From Desulfamplus sp. (GTDB lineage Bacteria > Desulfobacterota > Desulfobacteria > Desulfobacterales > Desulfobacteraceae), in assembly GCA_015232935.1 (NCBI GenBank), contig JADFYT010000024.1:1-14894 (forward strand): a DNA stretch of 14,894 nt, in the 5' to 3' direction. Numbering within the stretch: position 1 is the stretch's first letter; each line of letters starts with the position of its first letter. The notes under the pieces were generated by a model, which saw only the letters and a program-made list of their open reading frames with translations, was not told where the DNA came from and did no database searches. This document shows, piece by piece, positions 6,528 to 14,569 of this stretch. A program made the position numbers and the translations under genes.

Positions 6528-7043
6528 TTAACACTCCAAGTCAAAAATTGCCGGAAGGTTTCTGTATTTTTCATTATAATCAAGACCATATCCCACAATA
6601 AACCCTTTTTCAATATCAAAGCACGAGTAATCAATATCAATGTCTAATTCACGTCGTTCGTTTTTATCAATCAATGAACATATTTTAACTGATGAAGGCT
6701 TTAATGTTTTAAAATATTTAACAAGGACAGTCAGTGTTCTTCCAGTATCAACAATATCTTCAACAATAAGTATCTCTTTCCCTTCCAGTGGCAGGTCTGG
6801 CATTTTTGTAAATTGAATAATCCCTGTAGTTTCTGTACCACTGTAACTTGATGCTCCAACAAAATCAATTTCATGTTCAATAGAAAGCTGGCGTGAAAGA
6901 TCAGCAAGAAATATAAATGAACCTTTCAGAATACCAATAAGGACGAGTTTTTTACCACTGTAGTCAATTGAAATGCGGGCGGCGATTTCTTTAATTTTTT
7001 TTTGTATCTCTTCTTCGGAGATTTTGAGAATCAGTTTTGTCAT
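6528..7043 (-). CDS. hpt: Hypoxanthine phosphoribosyltransferase
   Basis: Purine salvage enzyme that joins hypoxanthine (or guanine) to PRPP to give IMP or GMP, cytoplasmic. From ATG 7043 it has 171 aa, normal for bacterial Hpt. The PRPP loop ILIVEDIVDTGRTL is at 91-104, GILKGSFIF at 37-45 contributes the first loop, the flexible loop has SYSGT near 67, and KGFIVGYGLDYNEKYRNLP near 146 contacts the purine. An open frame runs on to 7124 but overlaps the dnaJ-like gene; the chosen start leaves a 7-base gap to that gene's stop, so the two are co-transcribed. No strong ribosome site precedes it (AGGA is about 13 bases away), which fits translational coupling. Confidence 0.93.
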   Translation of the reverse strand: MTKLILKISEEEIQKKIKEIAARISIDYSGKKLVLIGILKGSFIFLADLSRQLSIEHEIDFVGASSYSGTETTGIIQFTKMPDLPLEGKEILIVEDIVDTGRTLTVLVKYFKTLKPSSVKICSLIDKNERRELDIDIDYSCFDIEKGFIVGYGLDYNEKYRNLPAIFDLEC

Positions 7044-7050
7044 AAGTTGT

Positions 7051-8019
7051 TTATAATCCTGTTTCTGCAAGTTTTTCAACAAGTTTTTTCTGTTTTTTGT
7101 CAAGTTCTTTTGGAACACTAACATGAATCACCACAAATAGATCTCCACACAATTCCGTGTTCATTTGAGGGAGACCCTGTTGGGCCAGGCGTAGCTTTGC
7201 CTTGTGTTTTGTTCCTGCTGGAATATTTATGGTAATTTCCTTACCAGAAGGTGTTAAAATATCTACTTTGGTTCCAAGTAGAGCATCTGTCAGCTTTATC
7301 TCTCTTACTGTGGAGATGTCGTTACCGTCTATTTCAAAAAAGGGGTGTGGTACAGGTTTTGACTTGATAAAAAGATTACCTCTTGGACCTCCATAAGGGC
7401 TGGACTCTCCTTTGCCTGGAACTCTGATTTTTTTGCCAGCAGTCATACCACTGGGAATTTTGACTGTAAGCGTATCAGAGTTTCCTGCGTGGTTTATAGT
7501 AACAGTCTTTTGGCACCCGTTGATGATCTCGTCAAGAGTTAAAGCAATTTCATACTCAATGTCATTGCCCTTGGTTTGGCGAGCAGTATGATGGCCACCT
7601 GTGCCTCCACCCATCGCATGAGCAAATGGATTTCTTCCCATGTTATTTGAAAAATGAGCTCCATTTGAAAAGCCTGTGCCGCTTGTGAAGGTTCTGCCAA
7701 AGCCGCTACCCCCAAAGTTTTGTCCAAAACCAAATTCCCGCAGGATATCGCCAAGGTCAAAATCCCTGAAAATGTCTTCTTTGGAAAATCTCTGTTGAAA
7801 ACCTGCTGAACCATAAGTGTCATACTGTTGACGTTTTTCCTTGTCACTTAATACAGCATAGGCTTCGCTGATCTCTTTAAATTTGGATTCAGCATTTTTA
7901 TCATCTTTATTTTTGTCGGGATGGTATTTAAGAGCAAGCTTGTGGTAAGCTTTTTTAATCTCCTGGCCACTTGCTGTTTTTGGAACTCCCAAAATTTTAT
8001 AATAGTCTGTTTCAGCCAT
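7051..8019 (-). CDS. cbpA: DnaJ-family chaperone lacking zinc fingers (CbpA-type)
   Basis: Co-chaperone that delivers substrates to DnaK and stimulates its ATPase. From ATG 8019 (322 aa) the J domain is at 3-70 with HPD at 33-35, then a Gly/Phe-rich linker at about 90-145, and two C-terminal substrate domains from about 150. There are no CxxCxGxG zinc repeats, so this is type II (CbpA-like), not DnaJ proper; the symbol is given at that family level. AAGGA about 8 bases upstream supports ATG 8019 over the TTG two codons earlier. It lies 140 bases after mnmG and 7 bases before hpt. I do not recognise a heat-shock promoter ahead of it. Confidence 0.9.
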   Translation of the reverse strand: MAETDYYKILGVPKTASGQEIKKAYHKLALKYHPDKNKDDKNAESKFKEISEAYAVLSDKEKRQQYDTYGSAGFQQRFSKEDIFRDFDLGDILREFGFGQNFGGSGFGRTFTSGTGFSNGAHFSNNMGRNPFAHAMGGGTGGHHTARQTKGNDIEYEIALTLDEIINGCQKTVTINHAGNSDTLTVKIPSGMTAGKKIRVPGKGESSPYGGPRGNLFIKSKPVPHPFFEIDGNDISTVREIKLTDALLGTKVDILTPSGKEITINIPAGTKHKAKLRLAQQGLPQMNTELCGDLFVVIHVSVPKELDKKQKKLVEKLAETGL

Positions 8020-8159
8020 TTTCAATATCCTTCTTTTCTAACATAGATAAATGCGGTAAGCATGTTATAATTATTTAATTTAATTGGTTATTTAAAGTTT
8101 GCAAAAATAAAATAACCTGAATTTTATTTGTGTCAACAGACGATGATGTTTATCTATAA

Positions 8160-10052
8160 TTATCTGCGTGACAACGCATTGGTTTTTTTAAAAGCAGTGA
8201 TACCAATCATTATGATAGATAAAGCGGAAGGTGTCATGCCATCAATTCTTGAAGCCTGCCCTAAGGACTCCGGCATGATTTTAAGAAGTTTTTCTCTTAT
8301 TTCATTGGATAGACCATGCATTGAACTGTAGTCAATATTTTCAGGAATCTTGATTTTCTCCATATCCTTGAATTTTTTTATTTCATTTTGCTGCCTGGAT
8401 ATATAACCCTCATATTTTATTTCAATCTCAACCTGGGCTTTGATCCTTGACTCTACAGGTTCTGGAGAGGGATTGAGGTGGTCAACAGTTGAATAATTTA
8501 ACTGTGCCCTTTTTAGGAGTTGATCCAGTTTAACTCCTGTTGTAATAGGTGGCGTTCCCGCAGATTGAAGCCAGGCATTGACATCTTCTGATGGCTTGAT
8601 AACACAGTTTTTTATCCGCATTATTTCACTGGATGTAGAATCCTTGATTTCCCTGGTTCTTTTTATAGTCAAGTTATCAACAAGGCCAAGGGCATAAGCT
8701 TTTTCCATGAGCCTGAGATCTGCATTGTCCTCTCTTAGTATGAGCCGGTATTCTGCCCGGGATGTAAACATTCTGTAAGGCTCTTGGGTTCCTTTTGTCA
8801 CCAGATCGTCAACCATAACCCCCATATATGCTTCTGATCTGTCTAAAATAAATGGCTGACGTTTCTGTACCAGACACGCAGCATTTATACCAGCCCAGAT
8901 CCCTTGGGCCGCGGCCTCTTCATAGCCTGAAGTTCCATTTATCTGTCCCGCAAGAAAAAGCCCTTTAATCAATTTTGTTTCAAGAGTGAAATGAAGCTGT
9001 TGAGGACTTAGATAGTCATATTCAATCGCATAGGCGGGACGGATAATTTCAGCATTCTCAAGACCCTTGACCATACGAACCAATTCAACCTGAATTTCCC
9101 AGGGAAGGCTGTTGCCAAGACCGCTTGCATATATCTCAAGGGTAGTCAGCCCCTCATGCTCAAGTATTATCTGATGACTCTCCCTTTCAGGAAATTTGAC
9201 TATTTTATCTTCAAATGATGGGCAGTACCTTGCGGAACGTCCGTGAATATGACCACCATAAAGTGCGGAATAGCACAAATTTTTTCTGACAAACTGATGG
9301 AGATCTGGATTTGTGTGGCCAATATAGCTTGGAACCATCCTGCTCGAAATAGTTTCAGTAGAAAAGGAGAAAGGGGTATGACAGGGATCTGACTCCTGAG
9401 GGGTAAAGTGTGAAAAATCGATGGAAGCTTTGTGAAGTCTGGGAGGAGTACCAGTTTTCATTCTGCCAATGGAAAAACCGTGTTTTTCAAGAGATCCGGC
9501 AAGAGCAATGGATGCAAATTCACCAGCTCTGCCCGCATCAAAAGCCCTGTCACCAATATGTACAACTCCTTTGAGAAATGTACCGGTTGCAAGGATGAGT
9601 GCATCCGCCTCAAAAGCCATACCGGTTCTTTCAACCATCCCCCGTACTTTGCCATTTTCCACAACAAGATCTTCGACCATTGACTGTTTGATATCAAGGT
9701 TTCCGGTATTTTCCAGAATGCCTTTCATCACCTGATGGTATTTCTGCTTGTCGTTCTGGGTTCTTGTTGCCTGGACAGCAGGTCCTTTTCTGGTGTTGAG
9801 CGTGTGATACTGTATGGCAGATGCGTCAGATACCTTAGCCATATAACCACCAAGGGCGTCAATCTCCTTTACAAGTTGTCCTTTGGCAGTACCGCCAATT
9901 GAGGGACTGCATGGCATAGCGGCAATTTTGTCAAGGTCAATGGTCATAAGGAGAACTGAGCAGCCCATTTTTGCTGCTGCAAGGGCAGCCTCACATCCCG
10001 CATGACCTGCTCCAACAACAATGATATCATATTTTTTTTTGTAGAATTTCAT
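8160..10052 (-). CDS. mnmG: tRNA uridine-5-carboxymethylaminomethyl modification enzyme MnmG (GidA)
   Basis: FAD enzyme that with MnmE adds the carboxymethylaminomethyl or aminomethyl group to wobble U34 of several tRNAs. The 630 aa are full length. The FAD site GAGHAG is at 14-19, the conserved cysteines C48 (PCSPSIGG) and C277 (RYCPSFEDK) are present, and the second glycine-rich region LFLAGQINGTSGYEEAAAQG and the C-terminal RIDGMTPSAL motif are intact. The start at ATG 10052 is forced, since nothing else precedes the FAD motif. It has no Shine-Dalgarno: CCCCC sits directly before the ATG, and a good promoter lies so close that the message may be leaderless. mnmE is not in the window. A J-domain gene follows on the same strand. 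Confidence 0.97.
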   Translation of the reverse strand: MKFYKKKYDIIVVGAGHAGCEAALAAAKMGCSVLLMTIDLDKIAAMPCSPSIGGTAKGQLVKEIDALGGYMAKVSDASAIQYHTLNTRKGPAVQATRTQNDKQKYHQVMKGILENTGNLDIKQSMVEDLVVENGKVRGMVERTGMAFEADALILATGTFLKGVVHIGDRAFDAGRAGEFASIALAGSLEKHGFSIGRMKTGTPPRLHKASIDFSHFTPQESDPCHTPFSFSTETISSRMVPSYIGHTNPDLHQFVRKNLCYSALYGGHIHGRSARYCPSFEDKIVKFPERESHQIILEHEGLTTLEIYASGLGNSLPWEIQVELVRMVKGLENAEIIRPAYAIEYDYLSPQQLHFTLETKLIKGLFLAGQINGTSGYEEAAAQGIWAGINAACLVQKRQPFILDRSEAYMGVMVDDLVTKGTQEPYRMFTSRAEYRLILREDNADLRLMEKAYALGLVDNLTIKRTREIKDSTSSEIMRIKNCVIKPSEDVNAWLQSAGTPPITTGVKLDQLLKRAQLNYSTVDHLNPSPEPVESRIKAQVEIEIKYEGYISRQQNEIKKFKDMEKIKIPENIDYSSMHGLSNEIREKLLKIMPESLGQASRIDGMTPSALSIIMIGITAFKKTNALSRR

Positions 10053-10060
10053 GGGGGATT

Positions 10061-10089
10061 AATATATATCTGCTTGACATTCCGGTCAA
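10061..10089 (-). promoter_or_regulatory. Candidate mnmG promoter, near-leaderless
   Basis: On the minus strand -35 TTGACC (10084-10089) and -10 TATATT (10061-10066) are 17 bases apart. The predicted start falls at about 10052-10054, at or within two bases of the mnmG ATG. The -35 lies in the 9-bp palindrome at 10070-10093. Confidence 0.6.
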
Positions 10090-10093
10090 GCAG
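10070..10093. promoter_or_regulatory. 9-bp palindrome in the mnmG / radical SAM divergent region
   Basis: CTGCTTGAC (10070-10078) and GTCAAGCAG (10085-10093) form a perfect inverted repeat with a 6-base spacer. It has no T-run and covers the -35 and spacer of the mnmG promoter. The plus strand carries a perfect TTGACA at 10074-10079 but no good -10 at the right distance. It could be an operator; no regulator family is recognised. Confidence 0.5.
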
Positions 10094-10141
10094 AGGTTTT
10101 GCCAAACATGATTATTAACCTAATTATTCATAGTATTGCTT

Positions 10142-11056
10142 ATGACAAACAAGAGAAGGTATTTGGATTACAATTCATATTTAAAAACACTTTATGGAGA
10201 ACGCGTTCAAAAAATAGTTCTTGATTCAGGACTTGACTGCCCCAACAGAGATGGCTCTATCTCGCGAGGAGGGTGTATCTACTGTAATAGCAAAGGCTCT
10301 GGTTCAGGGTTGTGGAATAAGGGCTTATCCATAACACAACAGATAGAGATTGGCCGTAATGCTATGGCAAGGCGTTATAAGGCAAAGAAGTTTATGGTCT
10401 ATTTTCAGTCCTACACAAATACATATACCACCTGTGCCAACATGAAGAAAATGTATGACGAAGCCCTTGGAGCCGATGGAGTAGTTGGCATGTCGATTGG
10501 CACCAGACCGGACTGTATCTGTGCTGAGAAAATTGATCTTATTGCCTCATATGCTGACAAATATCTTGTGTGGTTAGAGTATGGTCTCCAGTCTATACAT
10601 GACAGGACACTGGAGATTATCAATCGCGGTCATGACTTTGGGTGTTTTGTAAGAGCTGTCAAGATGGCACAAAATACTTCAATAAATATCTGTGCCCATG
10701 TTATCTTGGGTCTTCCTGAAGAAAACAGGGAAATGATGATTCAAACCGCCAGGACAATAGGAAAACTTGGTATTCATGGCGTAAAAATTCATCTGCTCTA
10801 TGTGGTAAAAGGGACACTACTTGAGCAAACGTGGAAAAATGGAAGCTATAAATGCATGACCCGGAATGACTATGTAGAGACTGTGTGCGATTTTATTGAA
10901 AACATACCTGACAATATTGTCATCCAAAGAATTACAGGAGACCCCCATCCAGATGAACTCGCAGCACCAGACTGGGCTCTTGATAAGCAGAGCACATTTG
11001 ATATGATACAACAAACACTTGAGCAGAGAAACTCACGGCAGGGGAAATTTTTCTGA
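10142..11056 (+). CDS. Radical SAM protein, TIGR01212/YhcC family
   Basis: Predicted radical SAM enzyme of unassigned reaction. From ATG 10142 (304 aa) it has the family opening DCPNRDG and RGGCIYCNSKGSGSG, whose C33, C45 and C48 should hold the [4Fe-4S] cluster in the spaced arrangement of this family. SYTNTYTT, SIGTRPDC, LEYGLQS and GLPEE are further family blocks. No Shine-Dalgarno precedes the ATG; a TTG two codons upstream is the only other start nearby. It is divergent from mnmG and overlaps the 3' end of apbE by 24 bases. The neighbourhood does not reveal the substrate. Confidence 0.88.
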   Translation: MTNKRRYLDYNSYLKTLYGERVQKIVLDSGLDCPNRDGSISRGGCIYCNSKGSGSGLWNKGLSITQQIEIGRNAMARRYKAKKFMVYFQSYTNTYTTCANMKKMYDEALGADGVVGMSIGTRPDCICAEKIDLIASYADKYLVWLEYGLQSIHDRTLEIINRGHDFGCFVRAVKMAQNTSINICAHVILGLPEENREMMIQTARTIGKLGIHGVKIHLLYVVKGTLLEQTWKNGSYKCMTRNDYVETVCDFIENIPDNIVIQRITGDPHPDELAAPDWALDKQSTFDMIQQTLEQRNSRQGKFF

Positions 11057-12292
11057 CCTGTAGTCTGCAAGGTTTCCATTTTTATCTCTTACGACAATAA
11101 GGCATTCTGTATTTTCAAGGCTGTTAACCAGTCTTATCCCCTTCTCCTGCCCCATAATCATCAGTGCCGTGGCAAGCCCGTCTGCAAAGGTGCAGGTATC
11201 TGAAATCACCGATGCACTTACAACGCCATTATTGACAGGATATCCGGTGGCGGGATTTATAATATGTGAGTAACTTTTACCGTTAATTGTGATAAAGTTT
11301 CTGTAATCTCCACTGGTTGCAAGAGCTTTATTCCTAAGTGGAAAGGCGTGATAAATCTCATTGGAATTTTGCCCTTTGTCCGGCCTGCTGATACCCACCA
11401 TCCAGGATTTACTTTCTGTTTTTTCTTCTGCAACAGCCTTTTTTTCTGCTGAATTATCCCTTTTTTTTTCTGAATGCTGTTCTGAATAAACCTTTTCTCC
11501 CGAGGCAAACACCTCGCCCCCTATTTCAACCAGAAAATTGAAATACCCTTGATTTTTGAGAAGCTGTGCAACTGCATCAACACCAAAGCCCTTGGCAATT
11601 GAGCCAAGATCAAGTGTGATTGCTGAATTTTGTTTTTGAAGGGTCTGATGCCCAATAACAATATGTTTGAATCCGGTAGTTTGAAGATGTGCTCTTATAA
11701 TTTCAGAAGAGGGAATATTTAATATCTCTTTTTTCGTGCCAAATCCCCAAAGATCAACCAAGGGTTTTACTGTTCCGTCCCAGGCACCTTCGGTTATAGT
11801 GTAAAGCTTATTTGCTGAAAGCATGACACTATAAAAATCGGGAGAGATTGTTGTAACATCTTCTTTGTCAGATTTATTGAACAGAGAAATTTCGCTGTCT
11901 TTTGAATAAACAGACATACTTTGATTAACCTGTTTGAGCTTCTCTTCTATTAAATAGTGCAAGGAGTTTTTGCTTAGATTACTTAAAGTTCTTTTACTTA
12001 ACGAGTTTTTATTTAATGAAGGGCTTAAGGGGTCTTTGTTGTCAATCTTCTGCATTACCACCTTGATATAGTAGGTGGTTCCCATTGTATTGCCGGTGAA
12101 TAGCTCAAGACTAGTCTTCTCAGTACCAGATGCTGCTTGATCAGCATAAATAATTGTGCAGATGGTAAAACAGATAAGCATATTGATCAATATTGAGAAA
12201 ATTGTGATTTTAGAACACAGACGGCTTTGCTGCAACTGTTGCTTGATCGAAACACCCACATAATTAAATATTTTTTTTTTCATATAGGCCAT
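11033..12292 (-). CDS. apbE: FAD:protein FMN transferase ApbE
   Basis: Exported enzyme that cleaves FAD and attaches FMN to a Thr of flavoproteins such as RnfG and RnfD (NqrC/NqrB in relatives). In 419 aa: a charged N-terminus, a hydrophobic signal or anchor segment at about 29-49 ending YA-DQ, TMGTTYYI at 69-76, LDLGSIAKGFGVD at 227-239, SGDYRNF at 327, HIINPATGYPV at 343-353 and the metal-site ADGLATAL at 370-377. Two low-complexity insertions stand out: a Ser/Leu/Asn/Lys stretch at about 84-112 and a Glu/Lys-rich stretch at about 266-296. The start is uncertain: ATG 12292 and ATG 12283 both lack a ribosome site. It follows the rnf operon beyond a strong terminator, so Rnf is its likely target but co-transcription is not assured. 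Confidence 0.93.
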   Translation of the reverse strand: MAYMKKKIFNYVGVSIKQQLQQSRLCSKITIFSILINMLICFTICTIIYADQAASGTEKTSLELFTGNTMGTTYYIKVVMQKIDNKDPLSPSLNKNSLSKRTLSNLSKNSLHYLIEEKLKQVNQSMSVYSKDSEISLFNKSDKEDVTTISPDFYSVMLSANKLYTITEGAWDGTVKPLVDLWGFGTKKEILNIPSSEIIRAHLQTTGFKHIVIGHQTLQKQNSAITLDLGSIAKGFGVDAVAQLLKNQGYFNFLVEIGGEVFASGEKVYSEQHSEKKRDNSAEKKAVAEEKTESKSWMVGISRPDKGQNSNEIYHAFPLRNKALATSGDYRNFITINGKSYSHIINPATGYPVNNGVVSASVISDTCTFADGLATALMIMGQEKGIRLVNSLENTECLIVVRDKNGNLADYRSEKFPLP

Positions 12293-12299
12293 ACTTTGA

Positions 12300-12346
12300 T
12301 AGAAAAATAAAAAGGGGAGATGAAATTAATATTTTTCATCTCCCCT
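12300..12346 (-). terminator. Intrinsic terminator after rnfB, just ahead of apbE
   Basis: A perfect 13-bp stem (12313-12325 with 12334-12346, AGGGGAGATGAAA against its complement) and an 8-base loop, followed on the minus strand by TTTTTATTTTT. It lies 60 bases after the rnfB stop. The T-run ends about 8 bases before the first possible apbE start, so it ends the rnf transcript or attenuates read-through into apbE. Confidence 0.92.
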
Positions 12347-12406
12347 CGTTGGACATAACGCATAATTGGTTGCTTCAGAATTCAACTATACACGCAAAAA
12401 ACAACT

Positions 12407-14479
12407 TTATGCGGACTTTTTATCTGGATTATAACATGTTCTGCAACACTTCAGGCAGCGTTCAGCTTCAGCCAATGCCTGGTCTTCAGGCAGTACCAGA
12501 TCCACTTCTATAAATGAATCCAGTCGCTCGCTTACAGGAAGTTCCGGCATAACAGCACGTTTAATTGGTTGAACCCCGGAGATTGTTTTAAACACAGACT
12601 CCTCAATCCGTTTTTTCTGAAGAGACTCCTTGACCGGCTCCACCTTTTTGTCTTTAAGAAAAAGATCAATGGATCTTGCGGCTCTTCTTCCGCCTCCAAT
12701 AGCATCAACAACAAGTGCAGGACCTGTTGCAGAGTCGCCGGCAGTGAAAATATATGGTATGGAAGACTGCATGGTTTCAGGGTTATTATCAATCGTGCTC
12801 CAGCGTGTAAGTGTAAGCTGAGAAATTCGTCGAGATGTCTCCTCTTTGAAACTTGCATCAGGAGCCTGACCGATTGCCGTTACGATGGTGTCAACAGCAA
12901 GAAGAGTTTCAGAGCCCTTCACAGGGACAGGTCTTCTTCTTCCGCTTGCATCAGGTTCACCCAGCTCCATCCTGAGATATTCAAGATGAGTTACCTCTCC
13001 AGCCTCGTTTCCAACAACTTTTGACGGGGCTGCAAGAAATACAAACTCAATGCCTTCATGCTCGGAGGCGACAATCTCAACCTCATTTGCCGGCATCTCT
13101 TTTCTTGTACGGCGATAGACCATATAGACCTTTTCAAGCCCGAGTCTGAGCATGGTTCTGGCACAGTCCACAGCAGTGTTTCCACCACCTACAACTGCGG
13201 CTCTTTTTCCAAGATTCAGTTTTTCTCCCATTGATATTGCTGAAAGGAATTTGATTCCATTCAAACAGCCTTTAAGGTCATCACCTGGAATGCCAAGAGC
13301 ATGATCTTTCCAGGCACCTACCCCAAGAAATACAGCGTGATAACCTGATGCCATAAGAGAGCCAAGTCCAAAATCAGAGCCAAATCTAACATTGGTATGG
13401 GTTTCAATGCCAAGTTTGGTTATACCCTCAATTTCCCAATCAAGTACTTTTTTGGGCAGCCTGTATTCAGGAATACCGTATCTCAGCATTCCGCCAAGCT
13501 TTGGCATTGCTTCAAATATGGTGACCTGATGCCCTACCCGCCTTAGAAAGTATGCACAGCTAAGCCCAGCCGGACCGCCACCTATAATAGCGACTTTTTT
13601 GCCGGTATCAGGAGCACATTTAATTGGAATTCTGGAACCGGTGTTCATCTCATAATCTGCCGCAAAGCGTTTGAGCTGATTTATGGAGACCGGTTCATCC
13701 GCAATTCCTCTTCTACAGTCGTTTTCACAAGGATGAGGGCAGACTCTTCCACATGATAGAAGCAGAGGGTTTCGCATTCGTATAGTCTGAACCGCAGATA
13801 GATACTCTCCATTCCTGATGTGGCCTATATATTGCGGGATGTTGATTTCAGCAGGACAGGTCTGGGCACAAGGGGCAAGAGGATCATTTAGCTGATTAAA
13901 CTTGAGAAGTTTGTCAGACATTGTTTTGACTTCAATGATATCTTTTGGACAGGCCTTGTTACATGCTCCGCAGCCAACACATTTGTTGTCATCAACAACT
14001 GGAAAACCCTGTTTTCCCATTGCAAGTGCACCAAAATTGCATGACTTGACACAATCTCCAAGTCCCAGGCAGCCGACATGGCAATCACGCTGACCTCCAA
14101 ATACCACTGACATGGCTTTGCAGGAATTGACTCCCATATAATGATATTTGTTGGAAGCCCTCGTGCCGCCATCGCACATGTTGTATGCCTGCCTTGTTTC
14201 AGCAGTGCCAGGATCCATCCCCATCACAGCCGCCACTTTGGCGACACCCTCTGCACTTGAAATCACACAGACACTGGGAGGAACCTTACCCGCGACAACC
14301 GCCTGTGCCGCCGCACTGCAGCCAGCATAGCCACAGCCGCCGCAATTGGCACCAGCCAGATTGTTTTCAACCATTGCAACTCTTGGATCCTCATAAACAT
14401 AAAATATTTTTGACGCAAAACTGAGCAGGATACCGCATACAGCACCAATACCCAGCATAAATAAGAGTGCTTCTGTCAT
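12407..14479 (-). CDS. rnfB: RnfB fused to GltD-like NAD(P)H/FAD oxidoreductase
   Basis: Rnf ion-pumping complex subunit B with an extra flavoprotein domain, 690 aa. Residues 1-22 are a membrane anchor; C46, C49, C54 and C71 form the RnfB cluster domain; C133/C137/C143/C147 and C167/C170/C173/C177 are ferredoxin-type clusters. A GltD-like part then follows: the cysteine-rich entry domain (C204, C208, C243, C247, C251, C255), FAD loop GGGPAGL at 300-306, NAD(P) loop GGGNTAV at 431-437, YRRTRKEMPA at 455-464 and TAGDSATGP at 579-587. A short tail holds C675, C678, C679 and C682. RnfB alone is about 200-330 aa. GltD-like domains in NfnB and glutamate synthase bind NAD(P)H and FAD, so electron entry or exit at this subunit is inferred. 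GAGG lies about 6 bases before ATG 14479. No frameshift or stop separates the parts. Confidence 0.93.
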   Translation of the reverse strand: MTEALLFMLGIGAVCGILLSFASKIFYVYEDPRVAMVENNLAGANCGGCGYAGCSAAAQAVVAGKVPPSVCVISSAEGVAKVAAVMGMDPGTAETRQAYNMCDGGTRASNKYHYMGVNSCKAMSVVFGGQRDCHVGCLGLGDCVKSCNFGALAMGKQGFPVVDDNKCVGCGACNKACPKDIIEVKTMSDKLLKFNQLNDPLAPCAQTCPAEINIPQYIGHIRNGEYLSAVQTIRMRNPLLLSCGRVCPHPCENDCRRGIADEPVSINQLKRFAADYEMNTGSRIPIKCAPDTGKKVAIIGGGPAGLSCAYFLRRVGHQVTIFEAMPKLGGMLRYGIPEYRLPKKVLDWEIEGITKLGIETHTNVRFGSDFGLGSLMASGYHAVFLGVGAWKDHALGIPGDDLKGCLNGIKFLSAISMGEKLNLGKRAAVVGGGNTAVDCARTMLRLGLEKVYMVYRRTRKEMPANEVEIVASEHEGIEFVFLAAPSKVVGNEAGEVTHLEYLRMELGEPDASGRRRPVPVKGSETLLAVDTIVTAIGQAPDASFKEETSRRISQLTLTRWSTIDNNPETMQSSIPYIFTAGDSATGPALVVDAIGGGRRAARSIDLFLKDKKVEPVKESLQKKRIEESVFKTISGVQPIKRAVMPELPVSERLDSFIEVDLVLPEDQALAEAERCLKCCRTCYNPDKKSA

Positions 14480-14497
14480 AATAACCTCGTTATCTTA

Positions 14498-14569
14498 TTT
14501 TTTACCATGAAAATTCATTCTGATCTTCATGGCTTGGGGTGGCCACACAAAGGCCATGAAGGTTTAAAC
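14498..14569 (+). repeat. Dispersed intergenic repeat, copy 3 of 3
   Basis: It aligns with copy 1 along its whole length, with identical TTTTTTACCAT, TGGCCACACAAA, GGCCATG and GTTTAAAC blocks. Here CTTCATGGC (14525-14533) and GCCATGAAG (14553-14561) form a perfect 9-bp inverted repeat with a 19-base loop, competing with a TGGCC/GGCCA pair inside it. It fills most of the rnfA-rnfB gap, and the GTTTAAAC box contains the rnfA stop codon. Confidence 0.75.

Noticed and set aside
8086..8117. Inverted repeat GGTTATTT/AAATAACC after mnmG as a terminator
   Set aside because: The stem is AT-rich with a 16-base loop and no clean T-run on the minus strand, so it is unlikely to be a strong terminator.
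8107..8136. Possible promoter for the J-domain gene: perfect TTGACA (minus strand, 8131-8136)
   Set aside because: Hexamers at 17-18 bases (ATTTTA, TTTTAT) are poor -10 matches, and no sigma32-type sequence is seen; AT-rich DNA makes chance hits likely.
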